This document shows, one piece after another, positions 8,693-17,800 of a stretch of DNA of 64,000 nt; positions within the stretch are counted from its first letter, which is position 1; the number at the start of each line of letters is the position of its first letter. Source of the stretch: Hydrogenophaga pseudoflava (GTDB lineage: Bacteria > Pseudomonadota > Gammaproteobacteria > Burkholderiales > Burkholderiaceae_C). The translations under genes were made by a program, and so were the position numbers. The stretch is from contig NZ_JAVHJP010000003.1 of NCBI RefSeq assembly GCF_031020795.1, positions 551,408 to 615,407 on the forward strand, in the 5' to 3' direction. Under the pieces are notes generated by a model, which was given only the letters and a program-made list of their open reading frames with translations, was not told the DNA's origin and ran no database searches.

Positions 8693-10027
8693 ATGTTGCA
8701 GTGGGACCGTCTGAGGGTTCACAACGCCAGGCTGAGGTTCTGGCGCTGGGTGGTGGACGAAATTGTCCGCGCACCTCTGGAGCCTATTTTGCATCCTTCG
8801 ACGGCCCGCCTCCAGTGGCTGGGCGTCTTCACCTTCGGCGGACACTTCATCTTCGGGTGGCTGTGGGGTCAGGCCCTGCCGCAACCCTTCGAGCTGTTTG
8901 CGGTGCGGGTGGTGCTGGCCATGACCGGACTGCTGCTGCTGCATCCGCGCGTGAACCGGGATCTGCAGTCCAAGACCAGCATCCAGGTGTTCGGGCTCAT
9001 CTTCTGGCTGCAGCTGCCGCTGTTTTTCGGGTGGATGTTCCTGATGAACGAAGGCAACAAGGTCTGGCTGGCCAGCGTGTGCAGCATGATCCTGATCTAC
9101 TTCCACATCACCGACTGGCGACTGGCCTCGCTGGGCTGCATCACCGGGTTTGCGGTCGCCGCGGCGCTGTTCCTGCTCACCGGCACGCAGCAGACCTGGG
9201 CCGGCATCGAGCCAGAGAACCTCACCCTCATCGCGTTCTCGTTTGTCATGAGCCTCATGCTCGGCATGTCCGGCGCGAACCTGCGCCGGGTCCGGCTGAT
9301 CAACACGCTCAGCACCATGGGCGTGATGGCGCATGAGCTGCGCACGCCCCTGGCCACGGTGAACCTGGTCGGTGATGTGCTGCGCGGACTGGCCCAGCAC
9401 GACGTGCCCGAGCCCAAGCGCCGGAAGCTGGAGGAACTGGCGCAGAGGTTGCAGAACCTGGTGCGCACCATGAACCGGCAGATCGACACCCAGATCTCCA
9501 ACGCCCAGCTGCTGCGGCTGCCCCGGCCCACCACCCACCTCACCGCCTTCGAGCTGGTGCAGGACGTGCTCGGCCAGTACCCTTTCCGCTCTCCGCGCGA
9601 GCGCGAGTGCGTGCAGCTGGTGCTGGAAGAGGACTTCGGCTTCCTGGGGTCTCGCGCCCAGTTTTCACAGGTTCTGGTCAACCTGATCAAAAATGCCATG
9701 CACGCGCTGGCCGCCTCCGGCGATGCGCCCAAGCCGGGCGACCTGCGGGTGGAGGTGACGGTGCGGGACGGACTGGGCCGGATCGTGGTGGCCGACAAGG
9801 GCACCGGCATCCCGCTGCAGAAGCAGCACCGCATCTTCGAGCCTTTCTATTCCCTGCAGAGCAGCGTCGGCAACGGACTGGGACTGACGTTCTGCAAGAA
9901 CGTGGTGGAGGCGTCCGACGGCCGGCTGCTCCTGTCGTCCCAGCCCGGTCACGGCGCATCGTTCACGATCGTGCTGCCCCTGCGGGACGAGCGTGCCCCC
10001 TTCATCCCGCCCACGAGTACACACTGA
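8693..10027 (+). CDS. LqsS/CqsS-like membrane sensor histidine kinase
   Basis: A 444-residue kinase with about six hydrophobic segments between residues 40 and 195, short loops and no periplasmic sensor domain, as in the CqsS/LqsS/JqsS receptors for alpha-hydroxyketones. The dimerisation/phosphorylation box is MGVMAHELRTPLA with His214. An N box (VNLIKNAMHAL), G1 (DKGTGIP) and G2 (GNGLGL) form a complete ATPase domain. There is no receiver domain, as in LqsS and unlike hybrid CqsS. The ATG was chosen for GGAAGG a few bases upstream. It is followed after 3 bases by the response regulator. Receptor function is inferred from architecture and the synthase next door. Confidence 0.85.
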   Translation: MLQWDRLRVHNARLRFWRWVVDEIVRAPLEPILHPSTARLQWLGVFTFGGHFIFGWLWGQALPQPFELFAVRVVLAMTGLLLLHPRVNRDLQSKTSIQVFGLIFWLQLPLFFGWMFLMNEGNKVWLASVCSMILIYFHITDWRLASLGCITGFAVAAALFLLTGTQQTWAGIEPENLTLIAFSFVMSLMLGMSGANLRRVRLINTLSTMGVMAHELRTPLATVNLVGDVLRGLAQHDVPEPKRRKLEELAQRLQNLVRTMNRQIDTQISNAQLLRLPRPTTHLTAFELVQDVLGQYPFRSPRERECVQLVLEEDFGFLGSRAQFSQVLVNLIKNAMHALAASGDAPKPGDLRVEVTVRDGLGRIVVADKGTGIPLQKQHRIFEPFYSLQSSVGNGLGLTFCKNVVEASDGRLLLSSQPGHGASFTIVLPLRDERAPFIPPTSTH

Positions 10028-10030
10028 GCC

Positions 10031-11017
10031 ATGGCTTTCAACTTTCCGCTGTACCACCGTTCGGGAAGCCTGATCTTTCTGGACGACGACATCGACTACC
10101 TGGAAATGCTCGGCATGGTGGTGCCCAGCTTCCTCCAGGTCGAGCTGTTCTCACGACCGACGGCTTTCATCGCCCGGATGAACGACGAGCCCGCGCGCTG
10201 GGAAGCCGACGCCGGCCACCACCTGCAGATGATCGATCGCTGGCGCCACGGCCACCACCTGCTCCCGCAGGTGCTGCGCTACTGGGGCTCGAACCCGGCG
10301 CGCTACCAGCTGGCGCAGACCTGCGTGGTGGACTTCGCCATGCCCGGCATCGATGGCCTGAAGGTGCTCGAAACCCTGGTGGACTGGCCGGGCTCACGCA
10401 TCCTGCTGACCGGACAGGCCGACGAACAGATCGCGATCCAGGCCTTCAACAACGGGCTGATCGACCAGTTCATCCCCAAGCAGACCGCGGACATCGCCGG
10501 GCGCCTGATGACCACCCTCATCAAGCTGGCCCGGCGAGCGCATCCGCGGTTGAACACCGTCTGGCGCACGGCCATGCAGTCGCACCACCAGGCCATCCTC
10601 GAAGTGCCGTCGGTCACCGATGCGCTTCTGGGCCGGGCCCGCTCCCAGTGGGTCGAGTACGTCGTGCTCGATGAACCGTTCGGCATGCTGGGGCTGACCG
10701 CGGAGGGCCGCTGCGAGTGGCTGCAGCTCGAACCATCCTCGGGCCTGAAAGACGTGGCGGATCTCGCCCGCTCGGCCGGCCTTGGGTTCGACGTGGTGCA
10801 GGCGATCCAGAACGGCCGGCAGCTCCCGGCCGTCGAGCTGCACCAGCAGCTGGGCCTGCGCGGGCCGATCCGCACCGAACCGGCCTTTGCAGTGGGCGAC
10901 GACGGCCAGCTCATCGGCGCCCTGTTCCCGCTGGCCGAGGCCGATCTGCCGCAGCCGATCTACCCGTACCGCAACTTCCTTGACATGCACGGCGTGCGCA
11001 CCATTCACGACAGCTGA
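10031..11017 (+). CDS. LqsR-like response regulator
   Basis: A 328-residue response regulator, 3 bases after the kinase stop. The receiver domain has the acidic cluster FLDDD (18-20), phospho-acceptor Asp101 in VVDFAMPGIDGL, Thr127 in LLTGQA and Lys150 in FIPK. Asp101 is about 45 residues later than in ordinary receivers because of an insertion between residues 50 and 95. From memory, LqsR of Legionella also has a late acceptor near residue 108. The C-terminal half (about 165-328) has no recognisable DNA-binding motif, as in LqsR. It converges on the synthase gene with a 13-base overlap. Confidence 0.82.
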   Translation: MAFNFPLYHRSGSLIFLDDDIDYLEMLGMVVPSFLQVELFSRPTAFIARMNDEPARWEADAGHHLQMIDRWRHGHHLLPQVLRYWGSNPARYQLAQTCVVDFAMPGIDGLKVLETLVDWPGSRILLTGQADEQIAIQAFNNGLIDQFIPKQTADIAGRLMTTLIKLARRAHPRLNTVWRTAMQSHHQAILEVPSVTDALLGRARSQWVEYVVLDEPFGMLGLTAEGRCEWLQLEPSSGLKDVADLARSAGLGFDVVQAIQNGRQLPAVELHQQLGLRGPIRTEPAFAVGDDGQLIGALFPLAEADLPQPIYPYRNFLDMHGVRTIHDS

Positions 11018-12249
11018 GCACCGCCGCGCTGGCGGCGGGCGGCCGCCCACTCCCAGGGCCGGACCCTGTCCGCGACCAGCTGTGCGGCCGATTCCACATG
11101 GTCGAGCTCCGCCTCGGTGAGCGCCGAGTGCAGGGTCATGCGCGCCAGCGACCGGTTGCGACTGGTGGCCGGGGCACCAAAGAACGCGGTATGCACCCCC
11201 TGCGCATCCAGCTCGTCGCGCACGAGGATCGTGGCCGGCTCCGGGCCCGCTTCGAGCGCGATGATCTGCTCGGTGCCCTGGTCGATCGGATAGCCCATCC
11301 CGGTGAGCGCGCTGCGGATGCGGCGGGTCACCCGCCGCAGGTTCTCCCGTGCGGCGTCGGCCTGCTGCAGCACGTCCACCGTCGCCGCCAGACCAGCCGC
11401 TTCGTGCGGCAGCACGCAGGAACTGAAGATGTTGGGGAAGCTCGACGTGAGGATGTGGTAACGCAGGCGGGCCGGCGCGGTGAAGAAGCCGGCCCGGCCG
11501 GCCATGGCCTTGGCCAGGCTCGCGGAAATGAAATGCACCCGGTCCGTGACACCGAGCTGGGCGCACAGGCCGGCGCCCGAAGGGCCGTGGGTGCCCAGCG
11601 AGTGCGACTCGTCGACCAGGATCATCGAGCCGTGCCGCTCCACCACCTCCAGCATCTCCAGCAGCGGACACACCGCGCCGGTCGTGCTGTAGACCGAGTC
11701 CACCGCCACCAGCCCAGGCCCGTGACGGCCCATGAGCTTGTCCAGATGCTGAGGGTCGTTGTGCCGGAACACCTGCAAGGGCGCGCGGGCTGCGTGGGCG
11801 CCTTCCCACAGCGAGGCGTGTGCCTGCCCGTCCAGATACACCGGCGTGTCCGGATTCGCCACCGACTGGATCAGGCCCACATTGGCCGCGTAGCCGGACT
11901 GGCACACGAATCCGTCCTCCTTGCCCACCCAGTGCGCGAGCTTCAGTTCGAGGTTGCGGGTCGGGTGTTCGTCGTGCAGGAACACACCGGACTGCACGGC
12001 GAAACCACCGCTGCGGGTCAGCGCCTCCACCTGGGCCCGCACGATGTCCGGGTGGCCGGACACCGACAGGTAGTCGTTGCCGTCCAGACGCACCGAATTG
12101 GGGCCAGGACGTGCGCCCTGTACCGCGAACCGACCCTGCCACAGGTCGTTCCAGCGGGGCAGGAAGTCCTTCTGGATCCGCGCCTCCAGCGCGGCCGTCA
12201 GGCGGGGGGAGGTGCGTTGCGTTTCAAGGGCGTGGTCCAGCAGTTCCAT
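11005..12249 (-). CDS. CqsA/LqsA-like alpha-hydroxyketone autoinducer synthase
   Basis: A 414-residue PLP-dependent enzyme of the alpha-oxoamine synthase family. The cofactor lysine is Lys247 in ISASLAKAMAGRAG, and the PLP-binding segment is LVDESHSLGTHG (Asp213, His216). The AGRAGFF context and overall length (CqsA is about 390 residues) fit CqsA/LqsA better than ALA synthase, KBL or BioF. CqsA-type enzymes condense an acyl-CoA with an amino-acid-derived donor to build CAI-1/LAI-1-type signals. AGGAG precedes the ATG. Adjacent LqsS-like kinase and LqsR-like regulator genes strongly support a signalling role. Confidence 0.87.
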   Translation of the reverse strand: MELLDHALETQRTSPRLTAALEARIQKDFLPRWNDLWQGRFAVQGARPGPNSVRLDGNDYLSVSGHPDIVRAQVEALTRSGGFAVQSGVFLHDEHPTRNLELKLAHWVGKEDGFVCQSGYAANVGLIQSVANPDTPVYLDGQAHASLWEGAHAARAPLQVFRHNDPQHLDKLMGRHGPGLVAVDSVYSTTGAVCPLLEMLEVVERHGSMILVDESHSLGTHGPSGAGLCAQLGVTDRVHFISASLAKAMAGRAGFFTAPARLRYHILTSSFPNIFSSCVLPHEAAGLAATVDVLQQADAARENLRRVTRRIRSALTGMGYPIDQGTEQIIALEAGPEPATILVRDELDAQGVHTAFFGAPATSRNRSLARMTLHSALTEAELDHVESAAQLVADRVRPWEWAAARRQRGGAQLS

Positions 12250-12312
12250 GGGATGCTCCTGTAAAAAGAAGAACCCATTGAAAAAACTTGTAGGACGAAA
12301 AACGCCCCCTCC

Positions 12313-12328
12313 CTGTCAGCCTTAGCAG
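12313..12328. promoter_or_regulatory. second lux-box-like CTG-N10-CAG site, upstream of the synthase gene
   Basis: CTGTCAGCCTTAGCAG lies 64 bases upstream of the synthase start, with arms CCCTG/CAGGG when extended (12311-12330). It matches 11 of 16 positions of the site at 8580-8595, including CTGTCA and the central TT. Position and shared sequence suggest one LuxR-type protein at both promoters. Confidence 0.45.
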
Positions 12329-12410
12329 GGGTGGTTACGCTTTCTTCTCAAGTTTGAAGCTGTCTTTCCGATAAGCGGCGCGCCGCCGGCAGGCAACGGT
12401 TCGCCTGTGC

Positions 12411-13526
12411 TCAGTTCTGGCGCCAGGGCAGGCCGTGAAACCGCCAGCCACCCTTGCGGCCCCGCTGGCCATGGGCATCGGGGTCTCCCTCGAAGCCTTC
12501 GAGGATGTTGTAGGCCTGCAGCCCCAGCTCCGTGGCACGCCGGGCGGCCGCCACCGAGCGCACCCCGCTGCGGCACAGCAGCACCAGCTTGCGCCCGCCC
12601 TCGGCCGCGCCACGCACCGCCTCGTCGAAGCCGGCGTTCATGGCCATGCCCGGCCACTGCTTCCAGGCCACCGGCAGCGCGCAGGGCACGAAGCCCACCC
12701 ATTCGCGTTCGGCATCGGTGCGCACATCCACCAGCACCGCCTCGCCCTGCTGCACCCACTGCCAGGCCAGCTGGGGCGACACGTCGCCCGCGTAGCCGCC
12801 CTGCCCGCTGCGCGGCTGCATCAGCAGCACGCCATCGGCGTCATGGCGCAACCCGGAGCTGAGATTGGCAGGCACGGCCTCGTCGATGCGACGCGGCCTG
12901 GGCAGGTTCAGGCTGTCCATGATGGCCACGAACTCGGCCTCGGTCTTGCCGGCCACGCGCGGGTTGCCGGCCTTCTCGCGGCCGATGGTCGACGACGTTC
13001 GGCCCTGGTAGTCGTGCCCTGGCCACACGGTGGTGCCATCGGGCAGCGCAAAAAGCACCTGCGTGAGGCTGCGGTAGAGATCGACCGCGCTGCCCGACTG
13101 GAAGTCGGTGCGGCCACAGCCGCCGATCAGCAGCGCGTCGCCGGTGAAGACGTGGTCGCGCCAGAGGTAGCTCATGCTGCCGGCCGTGTGGCCCGGCGTG
13201 TGCAGGGCGCGCAGGCGTTCGCCGCCGAATTCGAGCTCTTCACCGTCCTGCAGTTGCCGGCCCGCAGTGCCGATGCCACAGCCCGCCGGCGCGGCCGTGC
13301 GGGCGCCCGCCAGTTCGGCCAGCTTGCCGGCGCTGGTGATGTGGTCGGCATGGGCATGGGTTTCCAGCGCCCAGACCAGGCGCAGCCCGTATTCGCGCAG
13401 CATCGCCAGGTCGCGCTCGATCTGCTCGTCGACCGGGTCGATGATCACCGCGTCGCGCGTGGTCTGGTCGAACAGCAGGTAGGTGTAGGTGCTCGACGCC
13501 GGGTCGAACAGCTGGATGGGTTTCAT
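12411..13526 (-). CDS. persulfide dioxygenase-rhodanese fusion
   Basis: A 371-residue two-domain protein. Residues 1-245 are an ETHE1-like metallo-beta-lactamase fold: HAHADH (57-62), His113 in HTPGHTAGS, Asp130 and His171 in PGHDYQG are the iron/metal ligands. Residues 255-371 are a rhodanese domain with the active-site loop CRSGVRS (Cys318). Persulfide dioxygenases oxidise glutathione persulfide to sulfite; the rhodanese moves sulfane sulfur between sulfite/thiosulfate and glutathione. The gene follows a CstR-like repressor by 23 bases, consistent with a sulfide-detoxification operon. Confidence 0.9.
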   Translation of the reverse strand: MKPIQLFDPASSTYTYLLFDQTTRDAVIIDPVDEQIERDLAMLREYGLRLVWALETHAHADHITSAGKLAELAGARTAAPAGCGIGTAGRQLQDGEELEFGGERLRALHTPGHTAGSMSYLWRDHVFTGDALLIGGCGRTDFQSGSAVDLYRSLTQVLFALPDGTTVWPGHDYQGRTSSTIGREKAGNPRVAGKTEAEFVAIMDSLNLPRPRRIDEAVPANLSSGLRHDADGVLLMQPRSGQGGYAGDVSPQLAWQWVQQGEAVLVDVRTDAEREWVGFVPCALPVAWKQWPGMAMNAGFDEAVRGAAEGGRKLVLLCRSGVRSVAAARRATELGLQAYNILEGFEGDPDAHGQRGRKGGWRFHGLPWRQN

Positions 13527-13549
13527 GGCAGGACCTGAAGGGCTGTGGG

Positions 13550-13795
13550 TCAGGAAAAGCGGGCCAGCATGTCGGCCACGTCGTCGGGTGGCATGTCGCC
13601 CTGGGCGATCACGCAGCCGACCATGGCGAAGAAGCTCTTGTCCAGCGCCTTGCGGGCGGCCGAAAGCTGCTGGGCCACCGCTTCACAGTCGGCGTCGGAC
13701 TCCAGCAACTTCTGGATGCCTCGCAACTGGCCCTCGACGCGCTTGAGGCGCAGCACCAGGGCACGTTTGCGTTCGGGGTCGTGGACGGTGGGCAT
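13550..13795 (-). CDS. CsoR/CstR-family (DUF156) repressor, probably persulfide sensing
   Basis: An 81-residue helical repressor. Two cysteines, Cys37 (DADCEAV) and Cys61 (VGCVIA), stand where the family places its sensing thiols. The residue four before the second cysteine, a His in copper-sensing CsoR, is Ala57 here. This pattern fits thiol-only CstR-type persulfide sensors rather than metal sensors, and the downstream persulfide dioxygenase supports it. The ATG at 13793-13795 begins MPTVHDPERKR; longer in-frame starts add only low-complexity Arg/Pro sequence. Confidence 0.85.
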   Translation of the reverse strand: MPTVHDPERKRALVLRLKRVEGQLRGIQKLLESDADCEAVAQQLSAARKALDKSFFAMVGCVIAQGDMPPDDVADMLARFS

Positions 13796-13890
13796 CGGTC
13801 TCTTTCTGCAGGGCGGCGGCCGCAAGATTCTAGGCTTGGGCGGGCTTCCCCCATGGTGTATCCGCACGGGCTGCGTTAACATTCGAATTT

Positions 13891-13906
13891 ACGTTTACGT
13901 AAACGT
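13891..13906. promoter_or_regulatory. 16-bp perfect palindrome upstream of ppk2-icmF
   Basis: ACGTTTACGTAAACGT is a perfect palindrome ending 22 bases before the ppk2 ATG and 95 bases upstream of the divergent repressor gene. The repeated TTTACG/CGTAAA units resemble sites I remember for MerR-type LiuR regulators of branched-chain amino acid and acyl-CoA catabolism in proteobacteria. This would fit icmF in the same transcript. The assignment is a recollection and was not computed. Confidence 0.5.
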
Positions 13907-13928
13907 CAAACACCCTGCGGATACCCTC

Positions 13929-14807
13929 ATGAACATCCAGAACGGCTTGGATCCGGCGGCTTTCGAGGCGCTGCACGCACCGGCGGGCAGCGCCTGGGCC
14001 CGGTGGCAGATCGGTCCGGGACCGGCACGGCGCCAGATCCGTCTGAAGGACTTCGACCCGGGAGACAAGCCCTTCTCCAAGGGCAGCAAGGCCGAGGACC
14101 AGGCACGGGTGCAGACCCTGGCGCGCGAGATCGACGAACTGCAGAACCTGTTCTACGCCGACGGGCGTCACAAGCTGCTGGTGGTCCTGCAGGGCACCGA
14201 CACCTCGGGCAAGGACGGCACCATCCGCGGTGTGTTCGGCCAGACCAGCCCGCTGGGCGTGCACACCGTGGGCTGGAAAGCGCCCACCGAGCCCGAGCGT
14301 GCGCACGACTACCTCTGGCGCATCCACCAGCAGGTGCCGGCCGCCGGCCACATCACCGTGTTCAACCGCAGCCACTACGAGGATGTGCTGGTGCCGGTGG
14401 TCAACGACTGGATCACCCCGGCACAGACGAAGCAGCGCTACCAGCACATCAACGACTTCGAACGCCTGTTGGCCGAAACCGGCACCGTGGTCCTGAAGTT
14501 CATGCTGCACATCAGCGCCGACGAGCAGCGCGAGCGCCTGCAGGAACGCGTGGACGACGTCACCAAACACTGGAAGTTCAGCCTGGGCGACCTGGAGGTG
14601 CGCAAGCAGTGGGCGCAGTACCAGCAGGCCTACGAAGACCTGCTGGAAGCCACTTCGACCGCCTGGGCGCCCTGGACCGTGGTGCCCGCCAACTCCAAGA
14701 CGCACCGCAACCTGATGATCGCGACCATCGTGCGCGACACGCTCCAGGCGCTGGACCTTCGCTTTCCTCCTGAAGACCCGGTCCTCAAGGGACTGCGGAT
14801 CGAATAA
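13929..14807 (+). CDS. ppk2: polyphosphate kinase 2 family (polyphosphate:nucleotide phosphotransferase)
   Basis: A 292-residue PPK2 protein that uses polyphosphate to phosphorylate nucleotides. Walker A is QGTDTSGKDGT (88-98), Walker B is FNRSHYEDV (145-153), and the lid region follows with DWITP. Its size matches single-domain PPK2. The subclass (AMP- or NDP-using) cannot be decided by eye. The start is the first ATG after the palindrome at 13891-13906. It lies 39 bases upstream of icmF on the same strand, so both are likely co-transcribed. Confidence 0.92.
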   Translation: MNIQNGLDPAAFEALHAPAGSAWARWQIGPGPARRQIRLKDFDPGDKPFSKGSKAEDQARVQTLAREIDELQNLFYADGRHKLLVVLQGTDTSGKDGTIRGVFGQTSPLGVHTVGWKAPTEPERAHDYLWRIHQQVPAAGHITVFNRSHYEDVLVPVVNDWITPAQTKQRYQHINDFERLLAETGTVVLKFMLHISADEQRERLQERVDDVTKHWKFSLGDLEVRKQWAQYQQAYEDLLEATSTAWAPWTVVPANSKTHRNLMIATIVRDTLQALDLRFPPEDPVLKGLRIE

Positions 14808-14846
14808 ACGCCCACCCCGACAAGCCCACCCGAGAGAGACCCCACC

Positions 14847-17800
14847 ATGACCGACCTGTCCGCCGACTTCAAGGCCCTGGCCAGCTACCGCCCCACGAAC
14901 AAGGTGCGCTTCGTCACCGCCGCAAGCCTGTTCGACGGCCACGACGCGGCCATCAACATCATGCGCCGCATCCTGCAGGGCATGGGCGCCGAGGTGATCC
15001 ACCTGGGCCACAACCGCTCGGTGGACGACGTGGTCACGGCCGCCCTGCAGGAAGACGTGCAGGGCATCGCCATCAGCTCCTACCAGGGCGGCCATGTGGA
15101 GTACTTCAAGTACATGGTGGACCTGCTGCGCCAGCGCGGCGGCGCGCACATCCAGGTCTTCGGCGGCGGCGGTGGCGTGATCGTGCCGGCCGAGATCCGC
15201 GAACTGCACGCCTACGGCGTGGGCCGCATCTACAGTCCGGAAGACGGCCAGCGCATGGGCCTGCAGGGCATGATCGGCGAGATGGTGATGCGCTGCGACC
15301 AGGACCTCAGCGGCCATGCACCCAAGGCCATCGACGCGATCCAGGGCCATGGCGAGATGGCCTGGCGCGCGCTGGCGCAGCTCATCACCGCGCTGGAAAA
15401 CGGCAAGGCCGAGGCGGCGGTTCTGGATGCGGTGCGCCAGGCCGCGGCGGGCATCCGGACGCCCGTGCTGGGCATCACCGGCACCGGCGGTGCGGGCAAG
15501 TCCAGCCTCACCGACGAGCTGATCCGCCGCATCCGGCTGGACCAGGACGACGCGTTGCGCGTGGCCGTGATCTCCATCGACCCCAGCCGCCGCAAGAGCG
15601 GCGGCGCCCTGCTGGGCGACCGCATCCGCATGAACGCGATCACGCCGTGGCAGAAGGGCCCGCGCGTCTACATGCGCTCGCTCGCCACGCGCGACACCAG
15701 CAGCGAAATCAGCGCCGCCCTGCCCGACGTGGTGGCGGCCTGCAAGGTGGCGGGCTTCGACCTGATCGTGGTCGAGACCTCGGGCATCGGCCAGGGCGAT
15801 GCGGCCATCGTGCCGCACGTGGACATTCCGATGTACGTGATGACGCCCGAGTTCGGCGCCGCCAGCCAGCTCGAAAAAATCGACATGCTCGATTTCGCCG
15901 AGTTCGTGGCGATCAACAAGTTCGACCGCAAGGGCGCAGCCGACGCGCTGCGCGACGTGGCCAAGCAGGTGCAGCGCAACCGCGAGGCCTTCACCGTCAT
16001 GCCCGATCAGATGCCGGTGTTCGGCACCATGGCCGCGCGCTTCAACGACGACGGCGTGACCGCGCTCTACCAGGCACTCAAGGCACGCCTGATCGAGAAA
16101 GGCCTGAAGCTCGCCGACGGCCGGCTGCCGCTGGTGAACGTGCGCCACAGCACCAACCAGACACCCATCGTGCCGCCCGCGCGCACCCGCTACCTGGCCG
16201 AGATCTCGGACACCGTGCGCGGCTACAAGAGGAAGGCGCGCGAACAGGCGAAACTGGCGCGCGAGATCCAGCAGCTGCGCGCCGCCGCCGCCATGCTGGC
16301 GGTGGACAAGCCCAACCGGCCCAAGGCGTCCGAAGCGGCCATCGACCTGGCGCAGACCCGCGAACTGGTGCAGGACCCGGCCGCACGCAAGCTGCTGGCC
16401 CAGTGGCCCGACATGCAGAAGGCCTACGCGGGCGACGAGTACGTGGTGAAGATCCGCGACAAGGAAATCCGCACCGCACTCACCACCAAGAGCCTGTCCG
16501 GCACCACCATCCGCAAGGTCGCGCTGCCGCAGTACGAGGACCACGGCGAGATCCTCAAGTGGCTGATGCTGGACAACGTGCCGGGCAGCTTCCCCTACAC
16601 CTCCGGCACCTTCGCCTTCAAGCGCGAGGGCGAGGACCCGACCCGCATGTTCGCGGGCGAAGGCGACCCCTTCCGCACCAACCGCCGCTTCAAGCTGGTC
16701 AGCGAAGGCATGCCGGCCAAGCGCCTGTCCACCGCCTTCGACTCGGTCACGCTCTACGGCAACGACCCCGACCTGCGGCCCGACATCTACGGCAAGGTGG
16801 GCAACAGCGGCGTGAACGTGGCGACGCTGGACGACATGAAGGTGCTGTACAGCGGCTTCGACCTCTGCAACCCGACCACCAGCGTGTCGATGACCATCAA
16901 CGGGCCGGCGCCGTCCATCCTGGCGATGTTCATGAACACCGCCATCGACCAGAACCTGGAGAAATTCCAGGCCGAGAACGGCCGCGAACCGACCGACACC
17001 GAGGCCGCCAAGATCCGCGAGTGGGTGCTGGCCAATGTGCGCGGGACGGTGCAGGCCGACATCCTGAAAGAAGACCAGGGCCAGAACACCTGCATCTTCT
17101 CGACCGAGTTCTCGCTCAAGGTCATGGGCGACATCGCCGAGTACTTCGTGCACCACGACGTGCGCAACTTCTACTCGGTGTCGATCTCGGGCTACCACAT
17201 CGCCGAGGCCGGCGCCAACCCGATCAGCCAGCTGGCCTTCACGCTGTCCAACGGCTTCACCTTCGTGGAGGCGTACCTGGCGCGCGGCATGCACATCGAC
17301 GACTTCGCGCCCAACCTGAGCTTCTTCTTCAGCAACGGCATGGACCCGGAGTACACCGTGCTGGGCCGCGTGGCGCGCCGCATCTGGGCAGTGGCCATGA
17401 AAGAGAAATACGGCGCCAACGAACGCAGCCAGAAGCTCAAGTACCACATCCAGACCAGCGGCCGCAGCCTGCACGCGCAGGAGATCCAGTTCAACGACAT
17501 CCGCACGACCCTGCAGGCGCTGATCGCGATCTACGACAACTGCAACTCGCTGCACACCAATGCCTTCGACGAGGCGATCACCACGCCGACCGAAGACTCG
17601 GTGCGCCGCGCCATGGCGATCCAGCTGATCATCAACCGCGAGTGGGGCCTGGCCAAGAACGAGAACCCCAACCAGGGCAGTTTCATCATCGACGAGCTGA
17701 CCGAACTGGTGGAAGAAGCGGTGCTGGCCGAGTTCGAGAAGATCGCCGAGCGCGGCGGCGTGCTGGGCGCGATGGAGACCGGCTACCAGCGCAGCAAGAT

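Noticed and set aside
11005..12249. Reading the synthase as 5-aminolevulinate synthase or BioF
   Set aside because: Betaproteobacteria normally make ALA from glutamate, no biotin genes are nearby, and the SLAKAMAGRAG context plus the adjacent LqsS/LqsR-like genes fit CqsA/LqsA.
13550..13795. Copper-sensing CsoR assignment for the small repressor
   Set aside because: The His ligand position is Ala57 and no copper pump or chaperone gene is adjacent; the persulfide-sensing alternative fits better.
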